Shown here one piece after another: positions 9,177 through 18,642 of a stretch of 64,000 bases of DNA (positions are counted from its first letter, which is position 1; each line of letters opens with the position of its first letter). The DNA comes from Rhizobium sp. NXC14 (GTDB lineage: Bacteria; Pseudomonadota; Alphaproteobacteria; Rhizobiales; Rhizobiaceae), in assembly GCF_002117485.1 (NCBI RefSeq), contig NZ_CP021033.1:620001-684000 (forward strand), read 5' to 3'. The notes under the pieces were generated by a model, which saw only the letters and a program-made list of their open reading frames with translations, was not told the DNA's origin and made no database searches. A program made the translations under genes and the position numbers.

Positions 9177-9210
9177 CGTCCGAATTCACCAAGCAGAGGG
9201 GAACCTGCAG

Positions 9211-10524
9211 ATGAAGAAGATTTCGACGACTGCGATATCGGCAACCGGCATCACCCGCCGGAGCATGCTCAAGACGACTGCAGCGGCCGCCCTCATCGGC
9301 GCCGTCAAGACCGCCTTTCCCTCCGGCGCCTTTGCGGCCGGGGCAGGCCCTGAAGTGAACGGCATCAAGCTCGGCTTCATCGCGCTCACGGATTCCGCGC
9401 CGCTGATTATCGCCAAGGAAAAAGGCCTGTTCGAAAAATATGGACTTCCGGAAACGGATGTCGCCAAACAGGCGTCCTGGGGTGCGACGAGAGACAATCT
9501 CGTGTTGGGCGGCGCAGCCAACGGTATCGACGGCGCTCACATCCTCTCGCCGCTCCCCTATCTCATGCACACCGGCAAGGTGACGCAGAACAACAAGCCG
9601 GTGCCGATGGCAGTCCTTGCCCGGCTCAATCTCGACAGCCAGGGCATCTCCGTCGCCAAGGAATATGCCGAAACCGGCGTCCAGCTCGATGCCTCGAAGC
9701 TGAAGGCAGCCTTCGAAAAGAAGAAGACCGAAGGCAAGGAGATCAAGGCCGCCATGACCTTCCCGGGCGGCACTCACGACCTCTGGATCCGCTACTGGCT
9801 TGCCGCCGGCGGCATCGACCCGAACAAGGACGTTTCGACCATCGTCGTGCCGCCGCCGCAGATGGTGGCCAACATGAAGGTCGGCAACATGGACGTTTTC
9901 TGTGTGGGCGAGCCTTGGAACGAGCAGCTCGTCAACCAGGGCATCGGCTTCACGGCAGCCACCACGGGCGAGCTCTGGAAGGGCCATCCCGAAAAGGCGC
10001 TGGGGCTCCGCGCCGAATGGATCGAAAAGAACCCGAATGCCGCCAAGGCCCTGCTGATGGCCGTCATGGAAGCGCAGCAATGGTGCGACAGCATGGACAA
10101 CAAGGCGGAGATGGCGGAGATTCTCGGCAAGCGTCAATGGTTCAACGTTCCGACCAAGGATGTGCTCGGCCGCCTGAAGGGCGATATCAATTATGGCAAT
10201 GGCCGCGAGGTCAAGGCGACCGATCTCTACATGAAGTTTTGGAAGGACGGCGCCTCATACCCGTTCAAGAGCCACGATGCCTGGTTCATGACGGAAAACA
10301 TCCGTTGGGGAAACCTGCCGGCGACGACCGATGTGAAGGCGCTGGTCAACCAGGTGAACCGCGAGGACATCTGGCGCGAGGCTGCCAAGGATCTCGGCAT
10401 CGCTGCTGCCGACATTCCCGCATCGTCGTCCCGGGGCAAGGAAACCTTCTTCGACCGCAAGGTCTTCGATCCTGAAAACCCCTCCGCCTACTTGGAGAGC
10501 CTTTCGATCAAGGCCGTCTCCTGA
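9211..10524 (+). CDS. nrtA: nitrate-type ABC transporter substrate-binding protein (NrtA/CmpA family)
   Basis: This 437-residue protein has a twin-arginine type signal (TRRSMLKTTAAAALIGAVKTAF) followed by an NrtA/CmpA/SsuA-like fold (IKLGFIALTDSAPLIIAKEKGLFEKYGL...). NrtA proteins bind nitrate in the periplasm and pass it to the permease. The start ATG is preceded by AGAGGGGA; the frame upstream runs through the leader and is not translated. It is first in nrtABC, behind the sigma-54 promoter and terminator-containing leader. Nitrate is favoured over bicarbonate or sulfonates because of that control region, not from binding-site residues. Confidence 0.85.
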   Translation: MKKISTTAISATGITRRSMLKTTAAAALIGAVKTAFPSGAFAAGAGPEVNGIKLGFIALTDSAPLIIAKEKGLFEKYGLPETDVAKQASWGATRDNLVLGGAANGIDGAHILSPLPYLMHTGKVTQNNKPVPMAVLARLNLDSQGISVAKEYAETGVQLDASKLKAAFEKKKTEGKEIKAAMTFPGGTHDLWIRYWLAAGGIDPNKDVSTIVVPPPQMVANMKVGNMDVFCVGEPWNEQLVNQGIGFTAATTGELWKGHPEKALGLRAEWIEKNPNAAKALLMAVMEAQQWCDSMDNKAEMAEILGKRQWFNVPTKDVLGRLKGDINYGNGREVKATDLYMKFWKDGASYPFKSHDAWFMTENIRWGNLPATTDVKALVNQVNREDIWREAAKDLGIAAADIPASSSRGKETFFDRKVFDPENPSAYLESLSIKAVS

Positions 10525-10582
10525 TCCCGCCTCTGGCGCGCGAACGGCGCGCCGGCCTTCCATTCCCGTGAGGAGCGCGCTG

Positions 10583-11476
10583 ATGTCCGCCCTGGCAAAT
10601 AAAGAAAATCCCTCGATCGTCGCCTCTGCAAAGCCGGCGGCGAAGGTTCTGTCATTCTCCGGCAAGCAAGCATCGCGGATCGATTTTCGCCGCGCGGCGC
10701 TGACCGCACTTCACAATGTCGTTCCGCCGTCCGTCGTGCTGGCTCTCGTGCTCCTCCTCTGGCAGGCGCTCTGTTCATCGGCGGACGCCTCTCTGCCTTC
10801 GCCGCACCAGGTCTGGCAGGATAGCTACGACCTCATCGCCTATCCGTTCTTCAACTACGGCTCCCAGGATATCGGGCTCGGCTGGCGGGTGCTGGTCTCG
10901 CTGCAGCGCGTGGCTTATGGCTTCGGCCTTGCCGCAGTCACCGGCGTCATCATCGGGGCGATCATCGGTCAATCGGTCTGGGCCATGCGCGGCCTCGATC
11001 CGATCTTCCAGGTGCTGCGCACGGTGCCGCCGCTCGCTTGGCTGCCGCTGTCGCTCGCCGCATTCCAGGATTCCAGCCCTTCGGCGATCTTCGTCATCTT
11101 CATCACCTCGATCTGGCCTGTCATCATCAACACCGCCGTGGGCGTCCGCAATATTCCGCAGGATTATCGCAACGTCGCCGAGGTGCTGCGGCTCAACCAG
11201 CTCGAATTCTTCTGGAAGATCATGCTGCCGTCGGCGGCCCCTTACATCTTCACCGGCCTCAGGATCGGCGTCGGCCTTTCCTGGCTCGCCATCGTCGCGG
11301 CCGAAATGCTGACCGGCGGCGTCGGCATCGGCTTCTTCATCTGGGATGCGTGGAACTCCTCGCGCCTTCCCGACATCATCGTCGCGCTCGCCTATATCGG
11401 CATCGTCGGTTTTGCTCTCGACAAGCTGGTGGCCGCGCTCGGCAAACTCGTCACCCGCGGCGCCATGGCCAACTGA
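10583..11476 (+). CDS. nrtB: nitrate-type ABC transporter permease
   Basis: This 297-residue inner-membrane permease is of the NrtB/SsuC type. It has a first membrane helix near PPSVVLALVLLLWQAL and the conserved cytoplasmic EAA-like loop around RNVAEVLRLNQLEFFWKIMLPSA, which contacts the ATPase. The ATG has AGGAG eight bases upstream; a GTG 15 bases earlier is less likely. It lies 58 bases after nrtA and 11 bases before the ATPase gene. Confidence 0.88.
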   Translation: MSALANKENPSIVASAKPAAKVLSFSGKQASRIDFRRAALTALHNVVPPSVVLALVLLLWQALCSSADASLPSPHQVWQDSYDLIAYPFFNYGSQDIGLGWRVLVSLQRVAYGFGLAAVTGVIIGAIIGQSVWAMRGLDPIFQVLRTVPPLAWLPLSLAAFQDSSPSAIFVIFITSIWPVIINTAVGVRNIPQDYRNVAEVLRLNQLEFFWKIMLPSAAPYIFTGLRIGVGLSWLAIVAAEMLTGGVGIGFFIWDAWNSSRLPDIIVALAYIGIVGFALDKLVAALGKLVTRGAMAN

Positions 11477-11487
11477 GGACCATATCG

Positions 11488-12285
11488 ATGAACGCCTATC
11501 TCAAGCTCGATCATATCGACAAGCATTTCGATCGCGGCGGCGTGCGCGCCGAAGTCCTGAAGGACATCAACCTGACGATTTCTCAGGGGGAATTTGTTTC
11601 GATCATCGGTCATTCCGGTTGCGGCAAGTCCACCCTGCTCAATCTCATTGCCGGCCTGACCCCGGTTTCGGCAGGCGCCGTGCTTCTGGAAAATCAAGAG
11701 GTCAACGAGCCAGGCCCGGAACGCGCCGTCGTTTTTCAGAACCATTCGCTCCTGCCCTGGCTGACGGTCTATGAGAACGTGAACCTCGCCGTCTCCAAGG
11801 TCTTCAGCCGAACGAAGACCAAGGCCGAGCGACATGACTGGGTGATGGCCAATCTCGACCTCGTGCAGATGGCCCATGCCAGGGACAAGCGGCCCGCGGA
11901 GATATCCGGCGGCATGAAGCAGCGCGTCGGCATTGCCCGCGCGCTTTCAATGGAGCCGAAGATCCTGCTGCTCGACGAGCCGTTCGGGGCACTCGACGCA
12001 TTGACCCGCGCCCATCTTCAGGATGCGGTGATGGAGATCCATAGCCGGCTCGGCAACACGATGGTGATGATCACCCATGATGTCGATGAAGCGGTGCTGC
12101 TCTCCGACCGCATCGTGATGATGACCAACGGCCCTGCGGCCCGGATCGGCGAAGTGCTCGACGTCACCATGCCCCGCCCCCGCAACCGCATCGAGCTCGC
12201 CTCCGACCGGACATATCTCAAATGCCGCGAGGCCGTGCTCAAATTCCTTTACGAACGCCACCGCTTTATCGAAGCCGCGGAGTAA
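11488..12285 (+). CDS. nrtC: nitrate-type ABC transporter ATP-binding protein
   Basis: This 265-residue ATPase has Walker A GHSGCGKST, the Q-loop, signature EISGGMKQRVGIARAL, Walker B ILLLDEPFGALDA and switch histidine MITHDVDEA. It resembles NrtD/SsuB/TauB ATPases and lacks the extra solute-binding-like domain of cyanobacterial NrtC, so the symbol follows alphaproteobacterial usage. It energises nrtAB and is the last clear gene of the operon; vbsP begins 46 bases further on, with different apparent function. Confidence 0.87.
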   Translation: MNAYLKLDHIDKHFDRGGVRAEVLKDINLTISQGEFVSIIGHSGCGKSTLLNLIAGLTPVSAGAVLLENQEVNEPGPERAVVFQNHSLLPWLTVYENVNLAVSKVFSRTKTKAERHDWVMANLDLVQMAHARDKRPAEISGGMKQRVGIARALSMEPKILLLDEPFGALDALTRAHLQDAVMEIHSRLGNTMVMITHDVDEAVLLSDRIVMMTNGPAARIGEVLDVTMPRPRNRIELASDRTYLKCREAVLKFLYERHRFIEAAE

Positions 12286-12331
12286 ATCCCGCGGAGATTG
12301 CCAATCGGGCCGAGTTACGCATACTGGCCTG

Positions 12332-13066
12332 ATGCAGCAATCAGAAAATCAACCGGCCGCCATCGATGTCGTGCTCTGGAAATATCCGAAGAACGACAGC
12401 GGCGAGAAGCGCTGGATGCAGTGGCTTTCACCGAATGAGCGGGAGCGCGCCGCGACCTATCGCTTCGAGCGCGACCGGACCTCGTTCATCGCCGGCCGCT
12501 GTCTGCTGCGGCAAGTGCTGAGCGCGCATACCGAGACGCAGCCTGACAAGCTGCTGTTGCAGGCGGATGCGAACGGCAAGCTGACGGCCGAGGGTCGCGA
12601 CGGGCTGCAGTTCAGCCTTTCCAATGCCGACGGGCTGGTGGCCGTCGCCGTCACTTCAGAATGCGAGCGCGTCGGGATCGACTGCGAACGCGCCGACGCC
12701 GAAATCGAAGCGGCGGCCTTGGAGAGCTATTGCAGCCTGGACGAACGCTATTGGCTCGATCAACTGCCTCCGGGCGAACGATCGCGTGCAGCCGTTGCCC
12801 TTTGGGCGCTCAAGGAGAGCCATCTCAAGGCACTCGGGGTAGGCTTGCGTGAAGATCCCCGCAGCGTCGCCTTTTCCTGGCAGGACGGCTTCCCGGTCCT
12901 GGTTCAGAGCGGCGAACCGGACCGGCAATGGCATCACCGCCTGATCGAGAGCGGCAGCCAGCACGTCGCCGCGCTGGCCGTCCACTCACAATTTCGCGCC
13001 CCCAGCATTCATGTCCTGACGTTTCAGGATGACAGCATGCCGTCCGAATGGCCGGCCCGGAGCTGA
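12332..13066 (+). CDS. vbsP: 4'-phosphopantetheinyl transferase (Sfp type) for the siderophore NRPS
   Basis: This 244-residue Sfp-type enzyme moves phosphopantetheine from CoA to the carrier-domain serine of the synthetase (Ser1009 of VbsS). The two diagnostic motifs are present: VGIDCE (metal-binding Asp and Glu) and WALKESHLKALGVGL, the WxxKEAxxKxxG box. In R. leguminosarum VbsP is needed for vicibactin. Its last 43 bases overlap the 3' end of vbsO on the other strand. Only 46 bases separate it from nrtC, so read-through from the nitrate operon is possible; I saw no RpoI-type promoter directly in front. Confidence 0.87.
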   Translation: MQQSENQPAAIDVVLWKYPKNDSGEKRWMQWLSPNERERAATYRFERDRTSFIAGRCLLRQVLSAHTETQPDKLLLQADANGKLTAEGRDGLQFSLSNADGLVAVAVTSECERVGIDCERADAEIEAAALESYCSLDERYWLDQLPPGERSRAAVALWALKESHLKALGVGLREDPRSVAFSWQDGFPVLVQSGEPDRQWHHRLIESGSQHVAALAVHSQFRAPSIHVLTFQDDSMPSEWPARS

Positions 13067-14382
13067 TGCGACATGGCAGAAGCTGCCTCCGTCGCCCAGA
13101 CCAGCTGGGCATTGTCAGGCTCGGCATCGAAATGCTGCCGGCCGAGAAGCGTGTTGACGATCTTGGCGCTACGCCACGCCATGAGGCTGAGCTGCGAGTC
13201 GGCTATGCCGTGCGAGTATCGGCCGGCGTTCTGTGCAAACAGGCGGTTGGTCCTCGGGCCTGTCCACTGCATCGTGTAGTCGTCGTTCAGGGTGGGGTAG
13301 CCGTTTCTGTCGAGGCTGATCCTTTCGCTTAGCGATCCGAGCGCATCCGGCAAACGGAACCTGTAGCCGGTCGCAAGAACCACCGCGTCGGCATGAAGCA
13401 CCTCTATCCCGCCATCGAAATGGTTGCGGACGATGAGCCGATAGGCATTGCCGTTCCGCTCCATCTGGATCACATCGCGGTTCGGCGACAAAGATGCATT
13501 CAGCGTGCTCTGCTCAAGGTAACGCAGCGCATAGAGGCGGCGGTAGATCGAGTGGATCGTCGAAATCGACAGGCCATCGCTGGTCAGGATCGAGTTCTTC
13601 AGCGCCGCCTGCTTCTGTTCGCCGCCGAGCTTCAGATAGGCCTGCACATATTCCGGCGAGAAGACCTGGTTCGAAAACGGCGTATCGTTGATGGGCTCGA
13701 AATTATGGCGCCGGCTGATCCAGGTCAGTTCCGTCATCGAGCCAGGGTCGCCAAGCAGCGCTTCCACCACCTCGCCGCCGCTCTGGCCGCCGCCGACCAC
13801 GAAAATGCGGGAAGCGCCGAGATCGATGAGGCGCGATTTGGCCTCGCTATTGTGGAAGCAATCCGCACCCAAGAAGGGTTTTGCCCAGTCGGGCACGAAG
13901 GGCGAGGACCCGGTGCCGATCGCCAGGTTGCGCGCTTCTTCCTGGCCGTTGTCGAAGCGCAGGACGAAGCGGTCGTCGCGGTGCTCGACGTCGCGAATTT
14001 CAGTCGAAAAGCGCAAACCGTCTACGCCGTTGGCAACCCAGGCGAGATAGCGTGCAAACTCCTGCCGCGGAACGGCCTCGTAATTGGCGTTCAGGAAGGC
14101 GTAGAGCCGCTTATGGGCGACCAGATAGGAGATGAAGGACCAGCGGCTGGTCGGCAGGACCGGGGTGACGAGGTCCTTGAGGAAGGACGATTGCAGCTCG
14201 ACGCCGGGCATCATCATGCCGGGATGCCAGTCGAAGGCGCCGCGCCGCTCGAAGAAGCGGCTGCGGACGTCGGGCACGGTTTCCAGCAGGCAGGCAAGGC
14301 TCAGGTTGGAGGGACCGATGCCGATGCCGGCAAGATCGAGCAACTCGTTCAGGGCATCTCTGCGGGTAAAAGCGACGGTCAT
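13024..14382 (-). CDS. vbsO: L-ornithine N5-monooxygenase (siderophore hydroxylase)
   Basis: This 452-residue flavin monooxygenase makes N5-hydroxy-L-ornithine, the hydroxamate precursor. FAD motif LAGIGIGPSNLSLA is near the N-terminus, followed by the substrate-channel segment FDWHPGMMMPGVELQ, the NADPH motif IFVVGGGQSGGEV and the C-terminal VVLATGYRFRLP. The ATG overlaps the vbsS stop (ATGA), so the two are translationally coupled. A longer in-frame ATG at 14514 lies inside vbsS. It is the last gene of vbsGSO. Family members act on ornithine or lysine; ornithine is assigned from vicibactin chemistry. Confidence 0.9.
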   Translation of the reverse strand: MTVAFTRRDALNELLDLAGIGIGPSNLSLACLLETVPDVRSRFFERRGAFDWHPGMMMPGVELQSSFLKDLVTPVLPTSRWSFISYLVAHKRLYAFLNANYEAVPRQEFARYLAWVANGVDGLRFSTEIRDVEHRDDRFVLRFDNGQEEARNLAIGTGSSPFVPDWAKPFLGADCFHNSEAKSRLIDLGASRIFVVGGGQSGGEVVEALLGDPGSMTELTWISRRHNFEPINDTPFSNQVFSPEYVQAYLKLGGEQKQAALKNSILTSDGLSISTIHSIYRRLYALRYLEQSTLNASLSPNRDVIQMERNGNAYRLIVRNHFDGGIEVLHADAVVLATGYRFRLPDALGSLSERISLDRNGYPTLNDDYTMQWTGPRTNRLFAQNAGRYSHGIADSQLSLMAWRSAKIVNTLLGRQHFDAEPDNAQLVWATEAASAMSHQLRAGHSDGMLSS

Positions 14383-17300
14383 GCGTTGTCCTTCTCTGTT
14401 TCCTTGAGACGCAGGGCAAGCCTTGAGTGGAAGGCCGGAGACCCGATCATGTGCAGGTGGTTGGTGCCGGTGATGATCTCGGCCGCGTGCGCCCGCGGCG
14501 ACAGGCGGCGCCAATCGATCAGGTTCAGGCCGCGATTGAGGCTGTCGTCGGCTGCCCAGGGATAGATCGGCACGTCATGGGGAACGAGCCGATGCTTGCG
14601 GAAGATCAGGGCATTGTCGATCAGCACCCAGAACGTATGTTCGCGGCTGCTGATCTCGGGTCCGTCTGTGGGAAGCGGGTCCTTCTCGTCGCCGACGAAG
14701 CGCAGGAACTGCTCGTAGGTATCGGCGTCCATGGTCGAAAGCAGCCGGTCCCATTCCGGGCGCATCGCCGTCTTTTGCAGCCATGCCTGCACGTCGCGAT
14801 GCAGCGCATCACGCTCGCCCGGCCGGAAGCGCGGTTTGGCGCCGATCGCGAATTCCGATCCGAGATCGCAGACATCCACCATCGCCATCATCCGGACGTC
14901 GACCTCGTTGGCGAGAGTGCGGGCAGCCTCATAGGCCAGAAGCCCGCCCCAGGACCAGCCGAGAAAGTAGCAGGGCGCACCTTTACTATGCGTTCTGATG
15001 TAATCGACATAGCTCTCTATGATCTCTTCAACGGGCGCGCCGACTTCCTTCTTCTCGGACAGCGAGTGGCAAATGAAGCCAGTCGCCGGCTGGTCGGCGC
15101 CGAGATAATCGACGAGTTTCACATATTCGCGGGTGCTGACGAGAAGCCCCGGGAAGCAATAGAGCCGCGGCTTGGCCCCTGAAGCGCGCAGCACGATCAC
15201 CTCGGAGAGATCTCGCTCCTCCCCCTGTTCCATCACGCCGGCAAAGGCGCGGATGGTCGGGTTATTGAAGATATCTGCGACGGTCAGCGGAACCTTCGGC
15301 CGGCGCTGCCGCAGCTGCGTGAGGATGCGGATCGCGCCCAGCGAATTGCCGCCGATGGCGAAGAAATTGTCCTCGACGCTGATCGCCTCCAGCTTGAGAA
15401 CCTGGCGCCAGACATCCAGCACCTCTTCTTCGAGCGCAGTCACCGGCTCGACGATGGCGCGCTTGACGGGCTGGGGCGCGGGCAGCGCGAAGCGGTCGAG
15501 CTTGCTGTTCGGATTGGTCGGCATCTTTTCGAGTTCAACCACGGCCGCCGGCACCATGTAGGACGGCAGGCTGCGCTCGAGTCCGGCGCGGACCGTCTCG
15601 ACGTCGAGCCTCTCGTCCTTCTTCCGAACGACATAGGCGACCAGCGCCTTTTCGCCGGCATCGTCGTCGCGCAGCACGACGAGGGCCTCACCGACGCCGG
15701 GCTGCTGGAGGAGTGCTGCTTCGATCTCGCCGAGTTCGATGCGATAACCGCGCAGCTTCACCTGATGATCGACGCGGCCGACGAACTCGACGGTTCCGTC
15801 CTCGCGCCAGCGCGTCAGGTCGCCGGAGCGATAAAGCCGGCCGCCTTCCTTGGAGAATGGGTCGGGAATGAAGCGGTCCGCCGTCGTATCCGGCTTGCCA
15901 ATATAGCCGCGGGCAATGCCCTCGCCGCCGATATAGAGCTCGCCGGTCACGCCGATCGGGCACAGATTGAGGTCGGGATCGAGCACATAGACGCGCCGGA
16001 GCCCGACGGCGCGTCCGAGCGGCGCATAGACGCCCTGGAACCTGGTGCCGGCCCGCACCTTCCAGACCATCGGGGTCATGATCGTTTCCGTGGGACCATA
16101 GCCGTTGATCAGCCATTCCGATTTCAGCGCCCGCGACAGAAGATCGAAGGTCGATTGCGCGAGCCCCTCGCCGCCGAAGGAATAGAGCCGCATCGGCGGG
16201 GCGCCGTCGGTAATGTCGGCCCATTCCGCCAGCTGCTGCAGATAGGTCGTGGGAATGCTGGCATTGTTGGCGCCATGCTTGCGCATCGCCGTCAGCGTTT
16301 CTTCCGGCGTCCAGAGCGGCTGGTCGGGAAGGATGATGCTGCCGCCCTCCATCAGCGGGTTCATCCAGCGCTCATGGCCGCCGTCCGAACTGAAGGGCAG
16401 GAAGGGCAGCTCGCGGGACTCCGAGCTCATGCCATAGACCCGCGAGGTATTCTGCAGATGGTGCGTCAGCGGCCCGTGCTCGACGGCGACACCTTTCGGC
16501 AATCCCGTCGATCCCGAGGTGTACATGACATAAGCGAGCTGATCCTTGTGCGTGGGAATATAGAGCGGCGTGTCCGGCTCGCCGTCGAGGTCGAGCTTGT
16601 CTAGTTCTAGGACGATGGCGTCGAGCTCTTCCGGCAGGCGGTGGCGCAGCCAGCTGTGGGTGAGGACGATCTTCACCCCGCCGTCGCGCAGGATGTGATG
16701 GTTGCGCGCCGGCGGATGATCGGGCTCGACCGGGATGTAAGCACCGCCCGCCTTCAGCGTGGCGAGAATGCCAACGATCGCCTCCGGCGAACGCTTGATG
16801 AAGATCGCGACCGTCACTTCGGCGCGGACACCGAGCTGCCGCAGCCGATGCCCGAGGCTGTTCGTGCTCGCCTCCAGCCAGCCATGGCTCCACGCCTCGT
16901 CGCCATAAACGATCGCGGTCTTCTCCGGCGTGCGGCGCGAATGGGCCGAGATCAGTTCGTGCACCGGCCGGTCGTCGTTGACGACATCATCCTCATAGGG
17001 CGCCGACAGCCAATCGAGCTCGTCGCTGCCCATGAGCTCGATATCCTTGATCTTGAGATCCGGCTTTACGACGATCTGCTCCAGCACCAGGCAGAAATGC
17101 CTGGCGACACGGGCAACCAGGGCGCCGTCGTAGAGATCCTGGGCATAATCGATCAGCCCGTACGCGGCGCCATCTGTGCGAGCCTCGATCATGAGGGAAA
17201 GCTCGCTATCGGCGCGCGCGCCCAGCGGTTCCAGGTTCGTCGCCTGCCTCGGAACCGGATAGGGCTCGCGGAATTCGAACAGCGCCTTGACCACGGCTTC

Positions 17301-18368
17301 CTGTGCCGCCGCTTCGTCGACGACCAACTCCTGCGTGATGCGCTCCAGCGGCACGAGGCGGGCAAGCCCCTCCTGCGTCACCGACGAGATTGCCGCAACG
17401 ACATCATCGAGAGAGTGCCGGGAGGTCAGGGAAAGCACGAGGGGAAGAACCTGTGCGGCGCGGCCACGGCTGGCGAAATGCTCGGTGCCGGGGCGGGCGA
17501 TCAGCAGCCCGGTCAGCAAAGCATAGTTGCCGCTGTAGCGCGCCAGCAGCGCGCAGAAGGCGGCGTGAAGCACGCGCTCGATCTGGTATCTCTTGCTCTC
17601 CGCATGCCGTTCGAGCTTGGCCCAGAGGTTGGGCTCGATCGCAAACCGATGCTCAGCACGCGCCACGCCGGCAAGCCCGCCGCTGTTGAAGCGGGTGGGA
17701 AAGGTCGAGGCCGCGTAGTCGAGACCGATCGTGTCGCGCCAATAGGCAAGCGCTTTGCGCGCTTCATCCGTCTCCAGCCATTCCTCCTCCCGCGTCCCGG
17801 CCGAGATTTCCGCCGGCTGCACGTCGCCGGCGGGTTCACCATCGAGAATGCGCGCCAGCGAGGCTGCAAGAACGGATTTTTCCCGGTCGTCTGAGATGAT
17901 CGGATGCAGCACGATCGTCAGCAGCGACTGCCCGTCGGCAAGCTGGATGATCTGGATGCGCGCGCCCGGCCCGTCCAGCAGATCGAAGCGTCTGTCGCGA
18001 AAGGCTTTCCGCGCAGCCAAGGCCTCAGCCTCGGAAAGAGCAGCACCTTCTTTGCCGAGGATTTCGATCGGCACGGCGTTCGATGCGCCGCGATATTGCT
18101 CGATGCGCCCGCCCGCCAGCCGGCGGAAACGAGTGGAAAGCGACGGGTTCTCAGCCACGAGCGCGCGGCAGGCGCCGGCGATCGTCTCGACGCCGGTCGC
18201 GGCACTCAATCGCAGCCCGATGACCTGATCGGGAAAGACCGTGTAATTGCCGATCTGCTCCAGCGACCAGATGCGCTTCTGCGCGATCGTCAGCGGAAAA
18301 CTCTCGAAGACGGCATCCACAGCGTCGGTCGGGCGGGCATCGGCGAAATTGGTAATCTGCTTGTTCAT
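14379..18368 (-). CDS. vbsS: single-module non-ribosomal peptide synthetase for vicibactin
   Basis: This 1329-residue protein reads as C*-A-PCP-TE. The N-terminal condensation-like domain (about 24-440) has a recognisable first motif (PLTIAQKRIWSLEQ), but its HHxxxDG active-site motif reads HPIISDD (155-161), so the catalytic second histidine is proline. The adenylation domain (about 465-965) has YTSGSTGLPKG, NGYGPTE, RVDHQVKLRGYRIELGEIE and Lys956. The carrier serine is Ser1009 (GGNSL) and the thioesterase (about 1065-1325) has GWSWGG with Ser1139. Only one module makes a trimeric product, so it must act iteratively, with TE-driven ester formation and ring closure the likely route. It lies between vbsG and vbsO. 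Confidence 0.92.
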   Translation of the reverse strand: MNKQITNFADARPTDAVDAVFESFPLTIAQKRIWSLEQIGNYTVFPDQVIGLRLSAATGVETIAGACRALVAENPSLSTRFRRLAGGRIEQYRGASNAVPIEILGKEGAALSEAEALAARKAFRDRRFDLLDGPGARIQIIQLADGQSLLTIVLHPIISDDREKSVLAASLARILDGEPAGDVQPAEISAGTREEEWLETDEARKALAYWRDTIGLDYAASTFPTRFNSGGLAGVARAEHRFAIEPNLWAKLERHAESKRYQIERVLHAAFCALLARYSGNYALLTGLLIARPGTEHFASRGRAAQVLPLVLSLTSRHSLDDVVAAISSVTQEGLARLVPLERITQELVVDEAAAQEAVVKALFEFREPYPVPRQATNLEPLGARADSELSLMIEARTDGAAYGLIDYAQDLYDGALVARVARHFCLVLEQIVVKPDLKIKDIELMGSDELDWLSAPYEDDVVNDDRPVHELISAHSRRTPEKTAIVYGDEAWSHGWLEASTNSLGHRLRQLGVRAEVTVAIFIKRSPEAIVGILATLKAGGAYIPVEPDHPPARNHHILRDGGVKIVLTHSWLRHRLPEELDAIVLELDKLDLDGEPDTPLYIPTHKDQLAYVMYTSGSTGLPKGVAVEHGPLTHHLQNTSRVYGMSSESRELPFLPFSSDGGHERWMNPLMEGGSIILPDQPLWTPEETLTAMRKHGANNASIPTTYLQQLAEWADITDGAPPMRLYSFGGEGLAQSTFDLLSRALKSEWLINGYGPTETIMTPMVWKVRAGTRFQGVYAPLGRAVGLRRVYVLDPDLNLCPIGVTGELYIGGEGIARGYIGKPDTTADRFIPDPFSKEGGRLYRSGDLTRWREDGTVEFVGRVDHQVKLRGYRIELGEIEAALLQQPGVGEALVVLRDDDAGEKALVAYVVRKKDERLDVETVRAGLERSLPSYMVPAAVVELEKMPTNPNSKLDRFALPAPQPVKRAIVEPVTALEEEVLDVWRQVLKLEAISVEDNFFAIGGNSLGAIRILTQLRQRRPKVPLTVADIFNNPTIRAFAGVMEQGEERDLSEVIVLRASGAKPRLYCFPGLLVSTREYVKLVDYLGADQPATGFICHSLSEKKEVGAPVEEIIESYVDYIRTHSKGAPCYFLGWSWGGLLAYEAARTLANEVDVRMMAMVDVCDLGSEFAIGAKPRFRPGERDALHRDVQAWLQKTAMRPEWDRLLSTMDADTYEQFLRFVGDEKDPLPTDGPEISSREHTFWVLIDNALIFRKHRLVPHDVPIYPWAADDSLNRGLNLIDWRRLSPRAHAAEIITGTNHLHMIGSPAFHSRLALRLKETEKDNA

Positions 18369-18386
18369 CTTGCCATCCAGACGTTT

Positions 18387-18605
18387 TCAGAGACGCGCAT
18401 CGGCTGCCATGGCCGAGCGCAGGGAGAGCGGGCGAGGATCGGCCCAGATGTCGCGGATATGGGCGAGGCATTCCTGGCGCGAACCGGCAAAACCCGCCGG
18501 CTGCCAGGTCACTGGAATCCGCTTGTCCTGCGGCCAGACCGAGTAGTGATGCTCGGTGTCGTGGACGACGATCCAGAGATCGTCGCGGGGCTCAAGATTG
18601 TCCAT
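18387..18605 (-). CDS. vbsG: MbtH-like NRPS partner protein
   Basis: This 72-residue protein has the MbtH pattern: HHYSVWP, then a PVTW...AGF segment and ECLAHIRDIWADPRPLSLR, with all three conserved tryptophans. MbtH proteins bind and activate adenylation domains. It is the first gene of vbsGSO, 18 bases upstream of vbsS, and its promoter is the TAAAC-N16-CGT element on this strand. Confidence 0.9.
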   Translation of the reverse strand: MDNLEPRDDLWIVVHDTEHHYSVWPQDKRIPVTWQPAGFAGSRQECLAHIRDIWADPRPLSLRSAMAADARL

Positions 18606-18642
18606 TCGAAGCTCCTGCAGAGATTGACGTCATTCGCAAATG

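Noticed and set aside
12278..12350. RirA box before vbsP (TGATGCAGCAATCA)
   Set aside because: The spacing between TGA and TCA is eight bases, not nine, and the match overlaps the vbsP start codon.
16641..17894. 417-codon plus-strand frame inside vbsS
   Set aside because: Antisense to conserved adenylation and condensation sequence; composition is that of a mirror frame.
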